A DNA stretch of 64,000 bases from Dastarcus helophoroides (lineage: Eukaryota > Arthropoda > Insecta > Coleoptera > Bothrideridae), in assembly GCA_028583605.1 (NCBI GenBank), contig CM053326.1, positions 2,659,072 through 2,723,071 on the forward strand, written 5' to 3'. Numbering within the stretch: the stretch's first letter is position 1; each line of letters opens with the position of its first letter. Under the pieces are notes generated by a model, which was not told where the DNA came from, did no database searches, and was given only the letters and a program-made list of their open reading frames with translations. Position numbers and translations under genes: made by a program. This document shows positions 12,109 through 24,900 of this stretch, one piece after another.

Positions 12109-12437
12109 ATCCAAAGATGACTTGAAATACGAAACTTGTGCCTTGAAATCAAGAAAAATTCAAAAACCCAACAAAGGTTGCTCTAACACGTTTCGACAGC
12201 CAAGCAAACACAACAAAGATTGCTCTAACGCGTTTCAACACCCAAGCTATCATCTTTAGAGAGAGACTATCAGTATCTCTCTGAAAATGATAGCTTGGCT
12301 GTCGAAACGCGTTAGCCAGTAACATTTGTTTTGTTTTCTAATCTTTCTTGGTTTCAAGGGACGTTTTGCATTTCAATTTTTGAAGATAACCAAGGACCAG
12401 TCTGTTCCACCAAATAAAAAAAAAATCCAAAGATGAC
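12109..12437 (+). mobile_element. Hairpin retroposon, copy A, with 13-bp target duplication
   Basis: A 303-bp insert is flanked by perfect 13-bp direct repeats ATCCAAAGATGAC (12109-12121 and 12425-12437). Most of the insert is an inverted repeat: the left half runs through AACAAAGGTTGCTCTAAC and CGTTTCGACAGCCAAGC, and the right half repeats these reversed. A partial second copy of the left arm is nested inside. A non-palindromic 3' part (AAGATAACCAAGGACCAG to TTCCACCAAAT) ends in an A-run that abuts the target repeat. Target repeat plus A-tail suggest LINE-driven retroposition. There is no coding capacity. Confidence 0.8.
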
Positions 12438-12831
12438 CTCAGTTTCTATTTGATCTCCCAAAGCTAACCCTAAATGAAAAAATTCAACTTTGCAGCTTGA
12501 CGTTAGATTAGACAATTTTTTATCACAGTCGTTTTAAATTCCAATAATTTGATGTCAAATACTTTCTTAAGAAAACCGCGCAGAACAATTCTTTGTATCA
12601 GTACTTAAAAAGACGTTTTAGGAATCTTATAAGATACTTTTTGTAGATGACAGAGTACTCAAAGATGTTCAACTTAAACGTAGAATCAAGGAGATATTAT
12701 AGTCATTGTTAACGAGAAAACTGATACCGAAAAATAACCAAACATGAACATTTCTCCTTTATTTTTGAAGATAGGTTATGTCATATTATTACTAGATAAT
12801 TTCCTGTAAAAATGATGTATGACTTTTTTTG
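12438..12831. other. AT-rich spacer, nothing recognised
   Basis: Roughly 390 bp between the hairpin retroposon and a hAT-like terminus. No motif, repeat or frame worth annotating. Confidence 0.4.
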
Positions 12832-13139
12832 ACCTATACCAGGGGTTGGCAAACTTTTAAGCCAAAACAGCCATCCGCAAGGAAAAAATTGGTTTCATGG
12901 ATTTCAAAGAGACACAAGTTTTTATTTCTGATTTCACATTTTATTTCACAGTTAAATCAAATAAATCAGACAAAATATGGGACAGGGAGAGACCCCTCTG
13001 ACTCATTTAGTCAAAAGAAAACATATTCAGCCCACACGACCTTTCATTTCTCATAATTTAAAGTTTTATTTCAAAATTTGCCTTTTTGTTTTAAATTCGA
13101 CTTTTTTTAATTCTTCTCTGTATTCGTCTTTTTTTTAAC
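12832..13139 (+). mobile_element. hAT-like left terminus leading into minisatellite
   Basis: CAGGGGTTGGCAAAC starts at 12840 and matches the general form of hAT terminal repeats. It is preceded by an 8-base word ACCTATAC, the size hAT elements duplicate. Inside it, after about 200 bp, the minisatellite begins. No matching right end is found downstream in the expected orientation. A similar end at 18076 is preceded by the reverse complement of the same 8-mer. No transposase is present. Confidence 0.55.
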
Positions 13140-13696
13140 TATGTATTTAGATGCTAACTCGATTCGACTTGGATATATCAAACTGACGAGATATAATAAG
13201 ATCGAAACCGGTATTTGGTTTCCAAACTTCGAATCTAATAAATGTTCAAACCTATTGGTCTGTGCATATTAGAATCCTTGTCTTCTGGGAACTTTCCTAG
13301 AGAGCAATCGCTTCGCTAGGTGGCAGTGTTTCAACATTCTTGGCGATAGGTGGTAGTATTAAGAAGTCACACGCTTGACGTCCGTGAACTCTTTAGTACT
13401 TACTTGTCGGAACATTTGTTAGCATTCGAGTGGGATATACCAAACTGACGAGATCTAACAAGATCGAAACCGGTTTTTGGTTTCCAAACTTCGAATCTAA
13501 TAAATGTTCAAACATATTGGTCTGTCAATTATAGAATCCTTGTCTTCTGGGAACTTTCCTAGAGAGCAACCGCTTCGCTAGGTGGCAGTGTTTCAACTGT
13601 TGGTAGTTCAGCTACCTATGATTCACTATACACGCCGCCTGGAGGAGTGCATGAATTTGTAGTCTAGGTTGCATTCTACTTGCATATGTATTTAGA
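13140..13696 (+). mobile_element. 12-bp-TSD element, copy 1
   Basis: The 533-bp element at 13152-13684 lies between perfect 12-bp direct repeats TATGTATTTAGA (13140-13151, 13685-13696). It interrupts minisatellite. It contains two imperfect tandem copies of a module starting GGATATAYCAAACTGACGAG, each followed by GATCGAAACCGGT, GAATCTAATAAATGTTC and CTAGGTGGCAGTGTTTCAAC. The right end, GTAGTCTAGGTTGCATTC followed by TACTTGCA, is shared with the other copies; the left end is not. It is non-coding. Confidence 0.8.
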
Positions 13697-16600
13697 CTTT
13701 TTTCCCTAAATCTTCCTTTCTTCTCAAAACTCGACAATCTATGAAAATGTTTACTTTTTTTTTAATTCGACTTACACTGACTTATTTCTCAAAAATTCAT
13801 CTTTTATCGATTTCATAATAAAAATTTGGAAATGTCAAATAAAATAGTTTTTGAAGATTTCGATCTTTTTTTCAAATTTTCATTTTTCGAAATTTAGATT
13901 TATTCTTAATTTTTTTTTCAAAATTATATTGTTTTAACTTTGTTCTAAATTTCGACTTTTTTCTCGAAATTTCTATTCTTTTTAAATTACGTTCCCTTTT
14001 CAAATTTCACCATTTCCCCCAAATATTGACTTTTAATGAATATTTAAACTTTCATTTATTTTCTGGAAATTTCGACCTGTTTCGCAAAATTAGGTGTTTC
14101 TCGAAATTCCAACTTTTAACTGAAAATTGGACATTTCATTATGTTTCTGCAAGCTGCGATGTTATCCACAAAATTCACCAATTTTCAGAATGTTTGACTT
14201 ATTTGATTTTGTTCTTAAAATTGACTTCCTCTGGGAAATTTTGACTTTTTTTCCAAAGTCCAACGCTTTTCTTGAAACTGGAAGTTTTACCCACATTCCT
14301 TTTTATTTAGAAATTATTTTACCAATTTTCTTAAAATTCGAATTTTTCTGAAAATTTGAAGTTTTTTTATTCGTCTTGTTCTCGAAATTTCAAATTTATT
14401 CTCAAAATTTAACTTTCTCTTTAAAATAGCAAATTATTTTCTTCTTCTCTGAAACATTTTGACTTTTTAAAGTTCGACAATTTTCTGTAAGCTCTGAGTT
14501 TTTTACAATTTGTCTGTTTGAAATTTTACAATTTTTCACAAATTTCAAATTTGTCTAAACATTTTAGGTTTTTAAATTTGTTCTGGGATTCAATCTGATG
14601 TCAAAATTCGACGTTTTTTTTTCTAACATTTTCCTTTCTTGAGAATTTTTGACAAATTTATATTTTTCGAAATCTCTTTTTTTTAAAATTTAAATTTTTC
14701 CGGAAATATCAACTTTTATTTCGAACGAAATTCATCTATTTTCAAATCTCAAAATTTGATTTGACTTTCTTTGGAAAATTTTGACGTTTTTTTAAAGCTT
14801 AACACTTCTCGAAATTGGCAGTTTTATCAACATTCCCTTTCCTTTCGAAATTATTTAAGCAATTTTCTCAAAATTCAATTTATCTGAAAATTTGGAGTTT
14901 TTTAATTCGTCTTGTTTTCGAAATTTCAAATTTATTCTCAAAATTTAATTTTCTCTGGAAAATTGCAAATTTTTATCGAAATTTGGAGCTTTTCTTAAAA
15001 TGTTGACTTTTTCCTTGAAATTTTTCCTAAAATTTGACTTTTTTCTACTTCTCTGAAAAACTTCGACTTTTTTAAAGTCCGACACTTTTTTAAGCTTCCA
15101 GTTTATTTCTACAATTTCTCTTTTATCTGAAAATGTCAAGTTTTTTAAATTTGCTTTGGGTTTCAATCTATTACGGAAATTCGACGTTTTTTTTTCTGAA
15201 ATTTTGCCCTTATTTGAGAACTTTGGAGCAATTCTTTTTTTTTTAAATCATTTTTCCCAATTTTTTTCTAAATCTCTTTCTTTGTCTCAAAATTCGGCTT
15301 TTCCTGGGAGATTCTGATGTTTTTTTTTATAGTTAAATAGTTTTTTCGAAATTTTCTTCAAATTTGTTTTGGGTTTCAATCTGTTGCGACTTCTTCGACT
15401 TTTTTCTTCTTCTCTGAAAAACTTTGGATTTTTTTAAATTTCAACAATTTTTTTTAAGCTTTCAGTTTATTCTTACAATTCCTCTTTTCGGAATTCTGCA
15501 ATTTTTCAAAAATTTCAAAATTGTCTAAAAATTTCAAATTTTTAGGTTTGAGTTTCAATCTATTATCGAAATTCGACGTTTTTTTTCTAAAATTTTACCC
15601 TTTTGAGAACTTTCGATAAATTCATTTTTTTCGAAATTTCTCCCTTTTTCCGAATTAGATAAATTCATTTTTTTAACTCTCTTCATTTTTCCCAGTTTTT
15701 TTCAAAATCTCTTCCTATTTCTCAAAATTTTACTTTTTCCGGGAAATGTTGACCTTTTTTTAAAGTTCAACTCTTCTCGAAATTTTCTTGGAATTTTCTT
15801 TCGAAATTATTTTACCGATTTTCTCAAAATTCGATTTTTTCTGAAAATTTGAGTTTTTTTAATTCGTCTTGTTCTCGAAATTGCACATTTATTCTGAAAA
15901 TTTAGCTTTCTCGGGAAAATTGCAATTTTTTTATTGAAATTTCGAGCTGTTCTAAACTTTTTTCATGAAATTCTTCCTAGAATTAAAGTTTTTTGATCTT
16001 CACTAGAAAACTTTAACTTTTTTAGAGGTCGACAATTTTTTCTAAGCTTTCAGTTTATTTTTACAATTTCTCTTTTTGAAATTTTACTATATTTTAAAAA
16101 TGTCTAAAAATTTCAGGTTTCTAATTTGTCCTGGGTTTCAATCTATTGTCGAAATTCTACGTTTTTTTTCTAAAAGTTTATCTTTTACTGAGAACTTTTG
16201 ATAAATTCCTTTTATTCAATGTTTTCGAAATCTGTTCCTTTTTCTCAATTTTTTCGAAGTCTCTTGTCTCAATTGTTTCAAAATTCCTTTTTCTCAAAAT
16301 TCGACTTTTTGTGATAAATTTTGACCTTTTTTTAAAGTTCAACACTTCTCGTAATTTTCTATCGAAAGTATTTTAGGAATTTTCTCAAAATTCGAATTTA
16401 TTTGAAAATTTGGAGTTTTCTTTTTAATTCGTCTTGTTTTCGAAATTGGAAATTTATTCTGAAAATTTAGCTTTCTCGGGAAAAATTGCAATTTTTTATC
16501 GAAATTTCGAGCTGTTCTAAACTTTTTACATGAAATTCTTCCTAAAATTAGACTTTTTACCTCTTCACTGAAAAATTTAAACTTTTTTTAGATAACGACA

Positions 16601-16925
16601 ATTTTTTCTAAACTTCCAATTAATTTTTACAATTTCTCTTTTCGAAATTATACTATATTTCAAAAAATTAAAAATTGTCTAAAAATTTCAGGTTTTTGAA
16701 TTGTCCTGGGTTTAAACCTATTGTCGAGATTCTACGTTTTTTTTTAAATAAAATTTTACCTTTTATTGAGAATTTTTGATTAATTCATATTTTTTAGAAA
16801 TCTCTTCGTCTTTTTCAATTTTTTCGAAATCTCTTCGTTTTTTTCAATTTTTTCGAAATCTCTTCCTTTTTGTCAATTTTTTCTAAATCTCTTTTTCTCA
16901 AAATTTGCGCTGTGCTTTGATATAT
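13697..16925 (+). repeat. Degenerate minisatellite, TTTCGACTTTTT orientation
   Basis: Same word family as the 1.7-5.1 kb block. A recognisable segment containing TTCGTCTTGTT and then a Ser-codon-like TTTATTCT stretch recurs near 14375, 14911, 15863 and 16430, so the block is made of long diverged higher-order units of roughly 540-950 bp. Reverse-complement counterparts occur at 18.55-19.06 kb and 20.75-22.35 kb. Short Phe-rich frames are not genes. Confidence 0.85.
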
Positions 16926-16956
16926 AAATATATCCGTCGGTTTCCATTTTTATTTA

Positions 16957-18015
16957 CAGGGTGTTCCTGTTTTAAGTGCCTTAAACGAAACAGTTGATAG
17001 AAAAAACAATTTTAAGTTTCCTATGAACATGTATCCGGAAACTCTTAATAAAGAAGGTACAAGGTGTTGAAATTTGAATAAAAAAAACTGTTTACTTTTT
17101 CTTTTTCGAGTTTTCTAAGATATTTAAACCAAATTTTGCACACATGGTGTATGAATAAATGATAACAAAATAAAATAAAACTAAGCTTCTATCTCAACCA
17201 GTTGTGGAGTTACGAGTAATCTGTTATATTATTGTAGGAAAAACGCGGTACACCACTGGAGAAATGAATGAATGAATGAATACCTGTTTTGGGTAAAGTA
17301 TTTAATTTTGAATAACCAGTTATTTCTTGACATTTTTTCGTATTTGCCACTGGTTGCGTTATATCGTTGGTTTTGGAAAAAATATCACTGACTAGTACTT
17401 TCATAAGGAAAGTTCCAAAAATTTAAATTGTGTCACAATGGTGACAAATATGAAAGAATGTTAAGAGTCAGCTTTATCTAAAACTGTCATTTCATTTCAT
17501 TTTATCCAGTGGCGTCCAGTGGCGTAGCATCTTAAACTTACCCCTCTTTGTGTTAGTCACTGATTATTTAAAGACCAGCATACATTGTATTCGAACAGTT
17601 CCTACGTAAAACATAAGATAATAAATACCAAAGAAAATATCAAGGAAAAACTCTTCTTCAGAATTAAACACTTTATCCAAAAATTGTATTTTATTTCATT
17701 TTATTTAGTGGCGCATTATTTTTTTTTTCAAAACAATATCACAGATTACCCGCAACTCCGGCACTGGTTGAGATAGAAACTTAGTTTTCTCTTATTTTAT
17801 GAACCTTCATCTGCACACCATGTGTGCAAAATTTAGTTTAAATAAGTCTGAAAACTTGAAAATGAAACAATACAAACTTTTTTTTATTCAAAATTTAACA
17901 CCCTGTATCTTTTTTATTAAGAGTTTCCGGATACATGTTCATGGGAAACTTTTTCCTTAAAACTACTTTTTCTATCACCTGTTTCATTTAAGGCACTTAA
18001 AACGGGAACACCCTG
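16957..18015. mobile_element. CAGGGTG-ended inverted-repeat element, 1.06 kb
   Basis: The left end CAGGGTGTTCCTGTTTTAAG pairs with a right end ending GGGAACACCCTG. The arms match closely for at least 260 bp and more weakly almost to the centre, so the whole element is one large foldback. There is no transposase frame. The flanking bases are TTTA and TATA, so a short AT-rich target duplication is possible but not proven. A small GAATGAATGAAT run lies inside. It belongs with the second element at 45.99-47.21 kb by end sequence and architecture, not by overall identity. Confidence 0.8.
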
Positions 18016-18067
18016 TATAAAAAAGATGGAAAGATGGCACTTAATACAAAATAGAGTAACGTAATTA

Positions 18068-18179
18068 GTATAGGTCAGGGGTCGGCAAACCACAGCTCAC
18101 GAGCCGCATGCGGCTCTTTTAAAAGAAAAGTGCGGCTCTTTAAATTCCCTTAATAAAATACATAAATGAAAGCTAGAGC
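18068..18179 (+). mobile_element. hAT-like terminus
   Basis: CAGGGGTCGGCAAAC starts at 18076 and is followed by GAGCCGCATGCGGCTC, a GC-rich subterminal palindrome common near hAT ends. The preceding 8 bases GTATAGGT are the reverse complement of the 8-mer that precedes the end at 12840. The interior again turns into minisatellite. Confidence 0.55.
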
Positions 18180-19065
18180 GGACAGACACTCAGACACTCA
18201 TTAAACAAGTGACCTACAGAAGTCGAAATTTCCAAAAACACTTTTCTAGGAATTTTTACGTTTTAATAAAATTTTAACAAAAACTTATGATTTCAAGAAG
18301 TAATTTTCCGAAATATTTGATTGATTTGTGTTAACATTTTGAAAAAACACATGAAATTTGAAATCTCTAGAAAAAAACCAACTTGGGGAGTCAAAATTTC
18401 TAAAAAATATTTTTCTCATGATTTTTACTTTTTTATTTGTAAATTTTCTAAAACCTTGGGATTTCGTGAAAAAAAAGGTGAATTACTTTTTGTGTGAAAA
18501 AAAATCTAAATTTTCAGAAACGGCAGACATCAAAGTTTAAAATAAAAGCTGAAATTTTCAGAAAAAATTGAATTTTGAGAAAAAGAGATTTAGAAAAAAT
18601 TTACAAAAAGGAAGAGATTTCGAAAAAATTAAAAAAAAAACGAAGAAACTTCTAAAAAATATGAATTTATCAAAAATTCTCAGTAAAAGGTAAAATTTTA
18701 TTAAAAAAAAAACGTAGAATCTTGACAATAGATTTAAACCCAGGACAATTCAAAAACCTGAAATTTTTAGACAATTTTTAATTTTTCGAAATATAATAAA
18801 ATTTCAAGAAGAGAAATTGTAAAAATTAACTGGAAGTTTAGAAAAAATTGTCGTTCTCTAAAAAAAGTCTAAATTTTTCAGTGAAGAGCAAAAAAGTCTA
18901 ATTTTAGGAAGAATTTCATGTAAAAAGTTTAGAACAGCTCGAAATATCGATAAAAAATTGCAATTTTTCCCGAGAAAGCTAAATTTTCAGAATAAATTTT
19001 CAATTTCGAGAACAAGACGAATCAAAGAAAAAACTCCAAATTTTCAGATAAATTCAAATTTTGAT
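18180..19065 (-). repeat. Minisatellite, reversed orientation, duplicated at 20.56 kb
   Basis: GTCGAAATTT-type words. The segment from about 18385 to 19060 is repeated in the same orientation at about 20560-21185 (offset about 2.17 kb). It is also the reverse complement of 16.4-16.85 kb material. Confidence 0.8.
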
Positions 19066-20080
19066 TTTAATATCGGAATTTCCAAAGTCATATTCGTTAA
19101 AGTTTGATTTGGCGTTTTTGTTGTAATTTTTTTGCGCTAATTTACTAAAAAGGAGTAAAAGGAGTAATACGTAACATCGTGTTTTGCGTTGGTCTATTTT
19201 TGAAGTCTGAAACACGAGTTTAAAATGATAGTACGTAATTGTAGAAATCGCCATGACCTTACGTAAGCGCCCAAGGTTTCCAATTAAACAGTTACATATT
19301 CGATTATAATAAACTTCGGTTGTAGATCGTGTGACCTTCACAAAAGGTTTGACTGAATTTTTTCCCGACAAATTGGTAAATGATGTAGACCAATTAATAC
19401 ACGTGAAGTAGGATATTGCGCGCTTAATGCCAGTTAACACGTAATCATAATGGAACATTTTCCCATATCCACTGTTTCCTAATTTATAAGCACATCTTTT
19501 AAAAATGCTTTCAAATCTTTGATATGAAAGTTGCCACTGAGATATAATAACAAAGTATATTTAGACCGTTCAGATATTTCACCACAACAATTTAAAACTC
19601 CACGAGTATAGATTATAAATATTTCATTATACGGAACGTGCTATCTCATTCTATAATAAGTTGAAAATAAATGAAGCTTCTTGATAAATTATTTGGAAGA
19701 TTAGTATCACTAGTTTTTCACGAGAAAACTTTGAAATAACGTTGACAATCAAAACATGTCGTGATCAACCGTAAGACACGCTAAGTTTTATGTTTTCATA
19801 CTTTATCGTGGAATTTAATTCGCCAGGCATTTACAGAAATAAAAGACTCCTCATTTGAATAAAACCGAAACTGCTAGGCTACAAATATTGTGCATTATTT
19901 ATAGCAGACGGTGCCTATTCTATTACCTCCATATTAGTATTTATAGAGTCGATGATTTTACACACGTAGGCGGTTTTAAATTCATATAACATTTATTTAA
20001 TAACTGAATAAATGCGCAGGAAGTCAGTAAATAAAGAGAGTCTGTTTCTTTGAACGATTCTCAGACAAAGAAATAGAAAA
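19066..20080. other. Low-repeat AT-rich DNA inside the array region
   Basis: This lies between two copies of the duplicated minisatellite segment. A 134-codon minus-strand frame (19054-19458) has no motif I recognise and starts in repeat DNA at its 3' end, so I do not call it a gene. Confidence 0.45.
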
Positions 20081-20456
20081 TTCGTACCTTTTTTTTAGGT
20101 TCAACCCCATTATTAGGAAAAGTAAAAAATCTAAGGAAAGTGTCAATTCTGTAAAAATAAGTCCTATTTGTAAAATAAAATCTTTTTTTTTAAGTTTAAT
20201 CCAAATAAAAATTTCAACTTTTCAAAAACCGCGACATTTTCAATAAAATCGGAAGCTTGAAAGCTGAAATTTTTATAAAAAGTTGCAATTTTCGAAGTTT
20301 AAAAAATAAGCAAAAGGTTTAAAGAGAAGCAGAAGTCTTTTTATGAAATATCCAATTTTTAAGTCAAGATTTTAAGTTGAAATTTTAAAATAAGTAAAAA
20401 TTTGTTTTAATTAGTAGGACTTTTTAAAAAAGTGAAATTATGAGCGTCGTTGGTTG
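20081..20456 (+). repeat. Minisatellite ending in a hAT-like right terminus
   Basis: The minisatellite runs to a terminus ending GTTGGTTGAGAAGCCCTG at 20456. The reverse complement (CAGGGCTTCTCAACC) has the form of a hAT terminal repeat. The left mate is not clear; a diverged TTCAACCCC lies near 20101. The next 8 bases, CTGTATGG, were not found as an upstream target copy. Confidence 0.4.
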
Positions 20457-20560
20457 AGAAGCCCTGCTGTATGGATTTGGATTTATGATACATCAAATAT
20501 CAAATAAATTCACCGATGTATCAAAACGTATCGATACATCTTTCTCGATACATCAAAGTC
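20457..20560. repeat. GATACATC-rich tract
   Basis: The word CGATACATC or GATGTATC recurs at least five times in about 100 bp, immediately before minisatellite. Similar iterated subterminal words are common in hAT ends. The CATCGATG tract at 47206-47330 occupies the same kind of position. Confidence 0.55.
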
Positions 20561-22375
20561 GAAATTTCTAAAACATATTTTTCTCATGATTTTTACTTTT
20601 TTATTTGTAAATTTTCTAAAACCTTGGGATTTCGTGAAAAAAAGGTGAATTACTTTTCGTGAAAAAAATCTAAGTTTTCAGAAATGGCAAACATCAAAGT
20701 TTGAAATAAAAGCTGAAATTTCCAGAAAAAACCGAATTTTGAGGAAGAGAGACTTTGAAAAAATTGAGAAAAAGGAATTTATCAAAAGTTCTCAATAAAA
20801 GGTAAAATTTTAGAAAAAAAACATAGAATTTCGACAATAAATTGAAACCCAGGACAAATTAAAAATCTGAAATTTTTAGACAATTTTGAATTTTTGAAAT
20901 ATAGTAAAATTTCAAAAAGAGAAATTGTAAAAATTAACTGAAAGCTTAGAAAAAATTGTCGATCTCTAAAAAAATTAAAGTTTACAGTGAAGAAGAAAAA
21001 ACTTTAATTTTAGGAAGAATTTCATGGAAAAATATTAGAACAACACGAAATGTCGATAAAAAATTGTAATTTTCCAGAGAAGGTTAAATTTTCAAAATAA
21101 ATTTGCAATTTCAAGAACAGGACGAATTAAAAAAAACTCCAAATTTTCAGATAAATTCGAATTTTGAGAAAATCGGTAAAATAATTTCGAAAGAAAATTC
21201 CAAGAAAATTTTGAGAAGAGTTTTAGAAAAAGGTCAAAATTTCCCAGGAAAAGCCAAATTTTGAGAAAAAGGAAGAGATTTCACAAAAAATTGGGAAAAA
21301 TGAAGAGATTTAAAAAAATGAATTTATCTAATTCGGAAAAAGGGAGAAATTTCGAAAAAAATGAATTTATCGAAAGTTCTCAAAAAACGCAAAATTTAAA
21401 AAAAAAAACGTCGAATTTCGATAATAGATTGAAACTCAAACCTAAAAACCTGAAATTTTTACACAATTTTGAATTTCTTGAAAAATTGCAGAATTTCGAA
21501 AAGAGAAATTGTAAAAATAAACTGAAAGCTTAAAAAAAATTGTTGAAATTTAAAAAAGTTAAAGTTTCGCAGAGAAGAAAATGAAAGTCGAATTTTAGGA
21601 AAAATTTCAAGGATTCAAAATTTTAATAAAAGCTCGAAATTTCGACAAAAAATGTACAATTTTCCAGGGAAAGGTAAATTTTGAGAATAAATTTGAAATT
21701 TCGAGACCAAGGCGATTTAAAAAAAATTCAAATTTTCAGATCAATTAAATTAAATTAATTTAAATTAAAAATTAAAATAATTTCAAAAGAAAATTTGAAG
21801 AAAATTTCGAAAAAACTATTTAACTTTAAAAAATGTCAGAATCTCCCAGGAAAAGCCGAATTTTGAGAAAAAGAAAGAGATTTAGAAAAAAATTGGGAAA
21901 AATGATTTAAAAAAAATGAATTGGTCCAAAGTTCTCAAATAAGGGCAAAATTTCAGAAAAAAAAACGTCGAATTTCCGCAATAGATTGAAACCGAGAAGT
22001 AGAAAGAAATAAGTCAAATTTTAGGAAAAATTTCAAGGATAAAGTCAACATTTTAAGAAAAGTTCCAAATTTCGATAAAAATTTGCAACTTTCCAGAGAA
22101 AATTAAATTTTGAGAATAAATTTGAAATTTCGAAAACAACACGAATTACAAAAACTCCAAATTTTCAGATAAATTGAATTTTGAGAAAATTGGTAAAATA
22201 ATTTCGAAAGGAAAGGGAATTTTGATTAAACTTTCAATTTGGAGAAGTGTTAACCTTTAAAAAAACGTCAAAATTTCCCAGAGAAAATCAAATTTTAACA
22301 AAAAAAAATCAAATATTGAGATTTGAAAATAGATGAATTTCGTTCGAAATAAAAGTTGATATATCCGGAAAAATT
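20561..22375 (-). repeat. Minisatellite, reversed orientation
   Basis: Continues from the duplicated segment with GTCGAAATTT-type words and long units carrying GATTGAAACYCARRAC. The orientation flips near 22375, where TTTTGAC-type words begin, so bases on either side of that point can pair as a loose inverted repeat. Confidence 0.8.
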
Positions 22376-24650
22376 TAAATTGCGATTTTCTTTTCTCAAA
22401 ATTGGACTTTTTTTTGAAAATTTCGGTTTTTCACAAAATTAGACTTTTGAAAATTTTGACTTTTTAAATTTTGAACATTTCTCAACAACTTTTGAGAAAG
22501 GTTAGGTTTTCATTTTCAATATGGTTTATTGAAAATTTCAACTTTTTTCATTTCCCACTTAAAATTGGACCATACTTTGGAAATTTGGAATATTTTCTGG
22601 AAAGTTCAACGTAATTTTCAAAAATCATGAAGTCTTTTGTTTTTTTGATTTTTTTAAACTTGATTCCCGATAATTTCAACTTGTTTGAAATTCATCTTAT
22701 TCTCCAAATTTTGACTTTTATCTCAAAATTCGATTTTATCTGTTTCTAGACATTTCCATTTTAAATTGAATTTTTTTTGATGATTTCAACTTTTTCACAG
22801 AATTCGTTTATTTTTTTTCAAATTTTAAGAGAAATCTAATCAACCTGAGAAAAATATTTTTAGGAAATTTTAAGAAAAAGATTTCTTGAAAAATATCAAA
22901 AATATGACAACACTGAAATAAAATAAAAATTCCAATAGAATTATTTTTAAAAGTTGCATTTAAATGAATTCGACTTGTTCTGGAAATTACAACTTTTCCA
23001 TGAAAATTTACTGTTTGAAATTTAGTTTTTTTTTACATTTTCACTTTTTCGAAATTTCGACATTTCTTAAAGTTCTCTGAAGGTTTTTTTAAGATTGGGT
23101 TTCTTTCGAAATTTTGATTTTAATCTGAAAATGGGATGTTTCCCGATAATTTCAACTTGTTCGAAATTCATCTTATTCTCCAAATTTTGACCCTTATCTC
23201 AAAATTCGATTTGATCTGTTTCTGGACATTTCCATTTAAAATTGAATTTTTTTTGATGAGTTCAAATTTTTCACAGAATTACTTTATTTTTTTTCAAATT
23301 TGATCGAAATTTTAAAAGAAATCTAATCAATCTGAGAAAAATATTTTTAGGAAATTTTGAGAAAAAGATTTCTTGAAAAATATCAAAAATATGACAACAC
23401 TGAAATAAAATAAAAATTCCGAAAGAATTATTTTTAAAAGTTGCATTTGAATGAATTCGACTTGTTCTGGAAATTACAACTTTTCCATAAAAATTTACTG
23501 TTTGAAATTTAGTTTTTTTTTACATTTTCACTTTTTCGAAATTTCGACATTTCTTAAAATTCTCTGAAGGTTTTTTTAAGATTGGGCTTCTTTCGAAATG
23601 TTAATTTTAATCTGAAAATGCGATGTCCCTCGATAATTTCAACTTGTCCGAAATTCATCTTATTCTCCAAATTTTGACCCTTATCTCAAAATTCGATTTG
23701 ATCTGTTTCTGGACATTTCCATTTTAAATTGAATTTTTTCTGATGATTTAGACTTTTTCACAAAATTCGTTTATTGTTTTCAAATTAGATCGAAATTTTA
23801 ATAGAAATCTAAGCAATCTGGGAAGAATATTTTTTAGGAAGTTTTGAGAAGAAGATTTCTTGAAAAATATCAAAAATATGACAACACTGAAATAAAATGA
23901 AAATTCCGAAAGAATTATTTTTAAAAGTTGCATTTGAATGAATTCGACTTGTTCTGGAAATTACAACTTTTCCATGAAAATTTACTGTTTGAAATTTAGT
24001 TTTTTTTTACATTTTCACTTTTTCGACATTTCTTAAAGCTCTCTGAAGGTTTTTCTTAAGATTGAGCTTCTTTCGAAATGTTGATTTTAATCTGAAAATG
24101 CGATGTTTCCCGATAATTTCAACTTGTCCGAAATTCATCTTATTCTCCAAATTTTGACTTTTATCTCAAAATTCGATTTTATCTGTTTCTGGACATTTCC
24201 ATTTTAAATTGAATTTTTTCTGATTATTTCGACTTTTTCACAAAATTCGTTTATTGTTTTCAAATTCGATCGAAATTTTAATAGAAATCTGAGCAATCTG
24301 AGAAGAATATTTTTAGGAAATTTTAAGAAAAAGATTTCTTGAAAAATATCAAAAATATGACAACACTGAAATAAAATAAAAATTCCGAAAGAATTATTTT
24401 TAAAAGTTGCATTTGAATGAATTCGACTTGTTCTGGAAATTAAAACTTTTTCAGAAAAAATTACTGTTTGAAATTTAGTTTTTTTTACATTTCCACTTTT
24501 TCGAAATTTCGACATTTCTTAAAGTTCTCCGAAAGGTTTTTTCTTAAGATTGCGCTTTTTTCTTAAGGCTTCTTTAGAAATTTTGACTTTAATCCGAAAA
24601 TGGGATGTCCCCAGTTTTGTAGTTTTTAAGTGGAAATCACATTACTAAGC
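22376..24650 (+). repeat. About 480-bp higher-order tandem repeat, four copies
   Basis: The landmark GATAATTTCAACTTGT starts at 22669, 23145, 23632 and 24112, giving periods of 476, 487 and 480 bp. Neighbouring copies are highly similar over most of the unit, much more so than the short words within a unit, so recent duplication acted on a long composite unit. A reverse-complement copy of the end of this array lies near 32.75-33.25 kb. Confidence 0.9.
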
Positions 24651-24900
24651 CAGAAAGTGGAAATTTATTAAAAATCATTTGGGTAATTCTAGGAGAATTT
24701 TTGAATGTCCATATTGTGAAATTTGATCTTCAAATTGGTGTTGCTTTGTAAATCGAGGGCATCGAACCACTATTTTTTTCGTTCCGGTTTTCGTTCCTGA
24801 AAAAAAATCATATCGGTTCCGTTCCGATTTTCGCTCCGACAAAAATAGTGGTTTTTTTTGTTTTTCGATTCTGTTCCAAGTGACTCATTTTTTATTTGTT
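24651..24900. repeat. GTTCCG-rich tract at array edge
   Basis: Iterated GTTCCG and TTCGTTCC words at about 24778-24840, with AAAATAGTGG on one side and CCACTATTTT on the other (an inverted pair at about 24767-24778 and 24841-24850). It may be a degraded subterminal region of a hAT-like element. I cannot place its ends. Confidence 0.4.

Noticed and set aside
19054..19458. 134-codon minus-strand frame as a host gene
   Set aside because: No recognisable domain, it runs into minisatellite at its 3' end, and its length is not exceptional for AT-rich DNA with so many frames tested.
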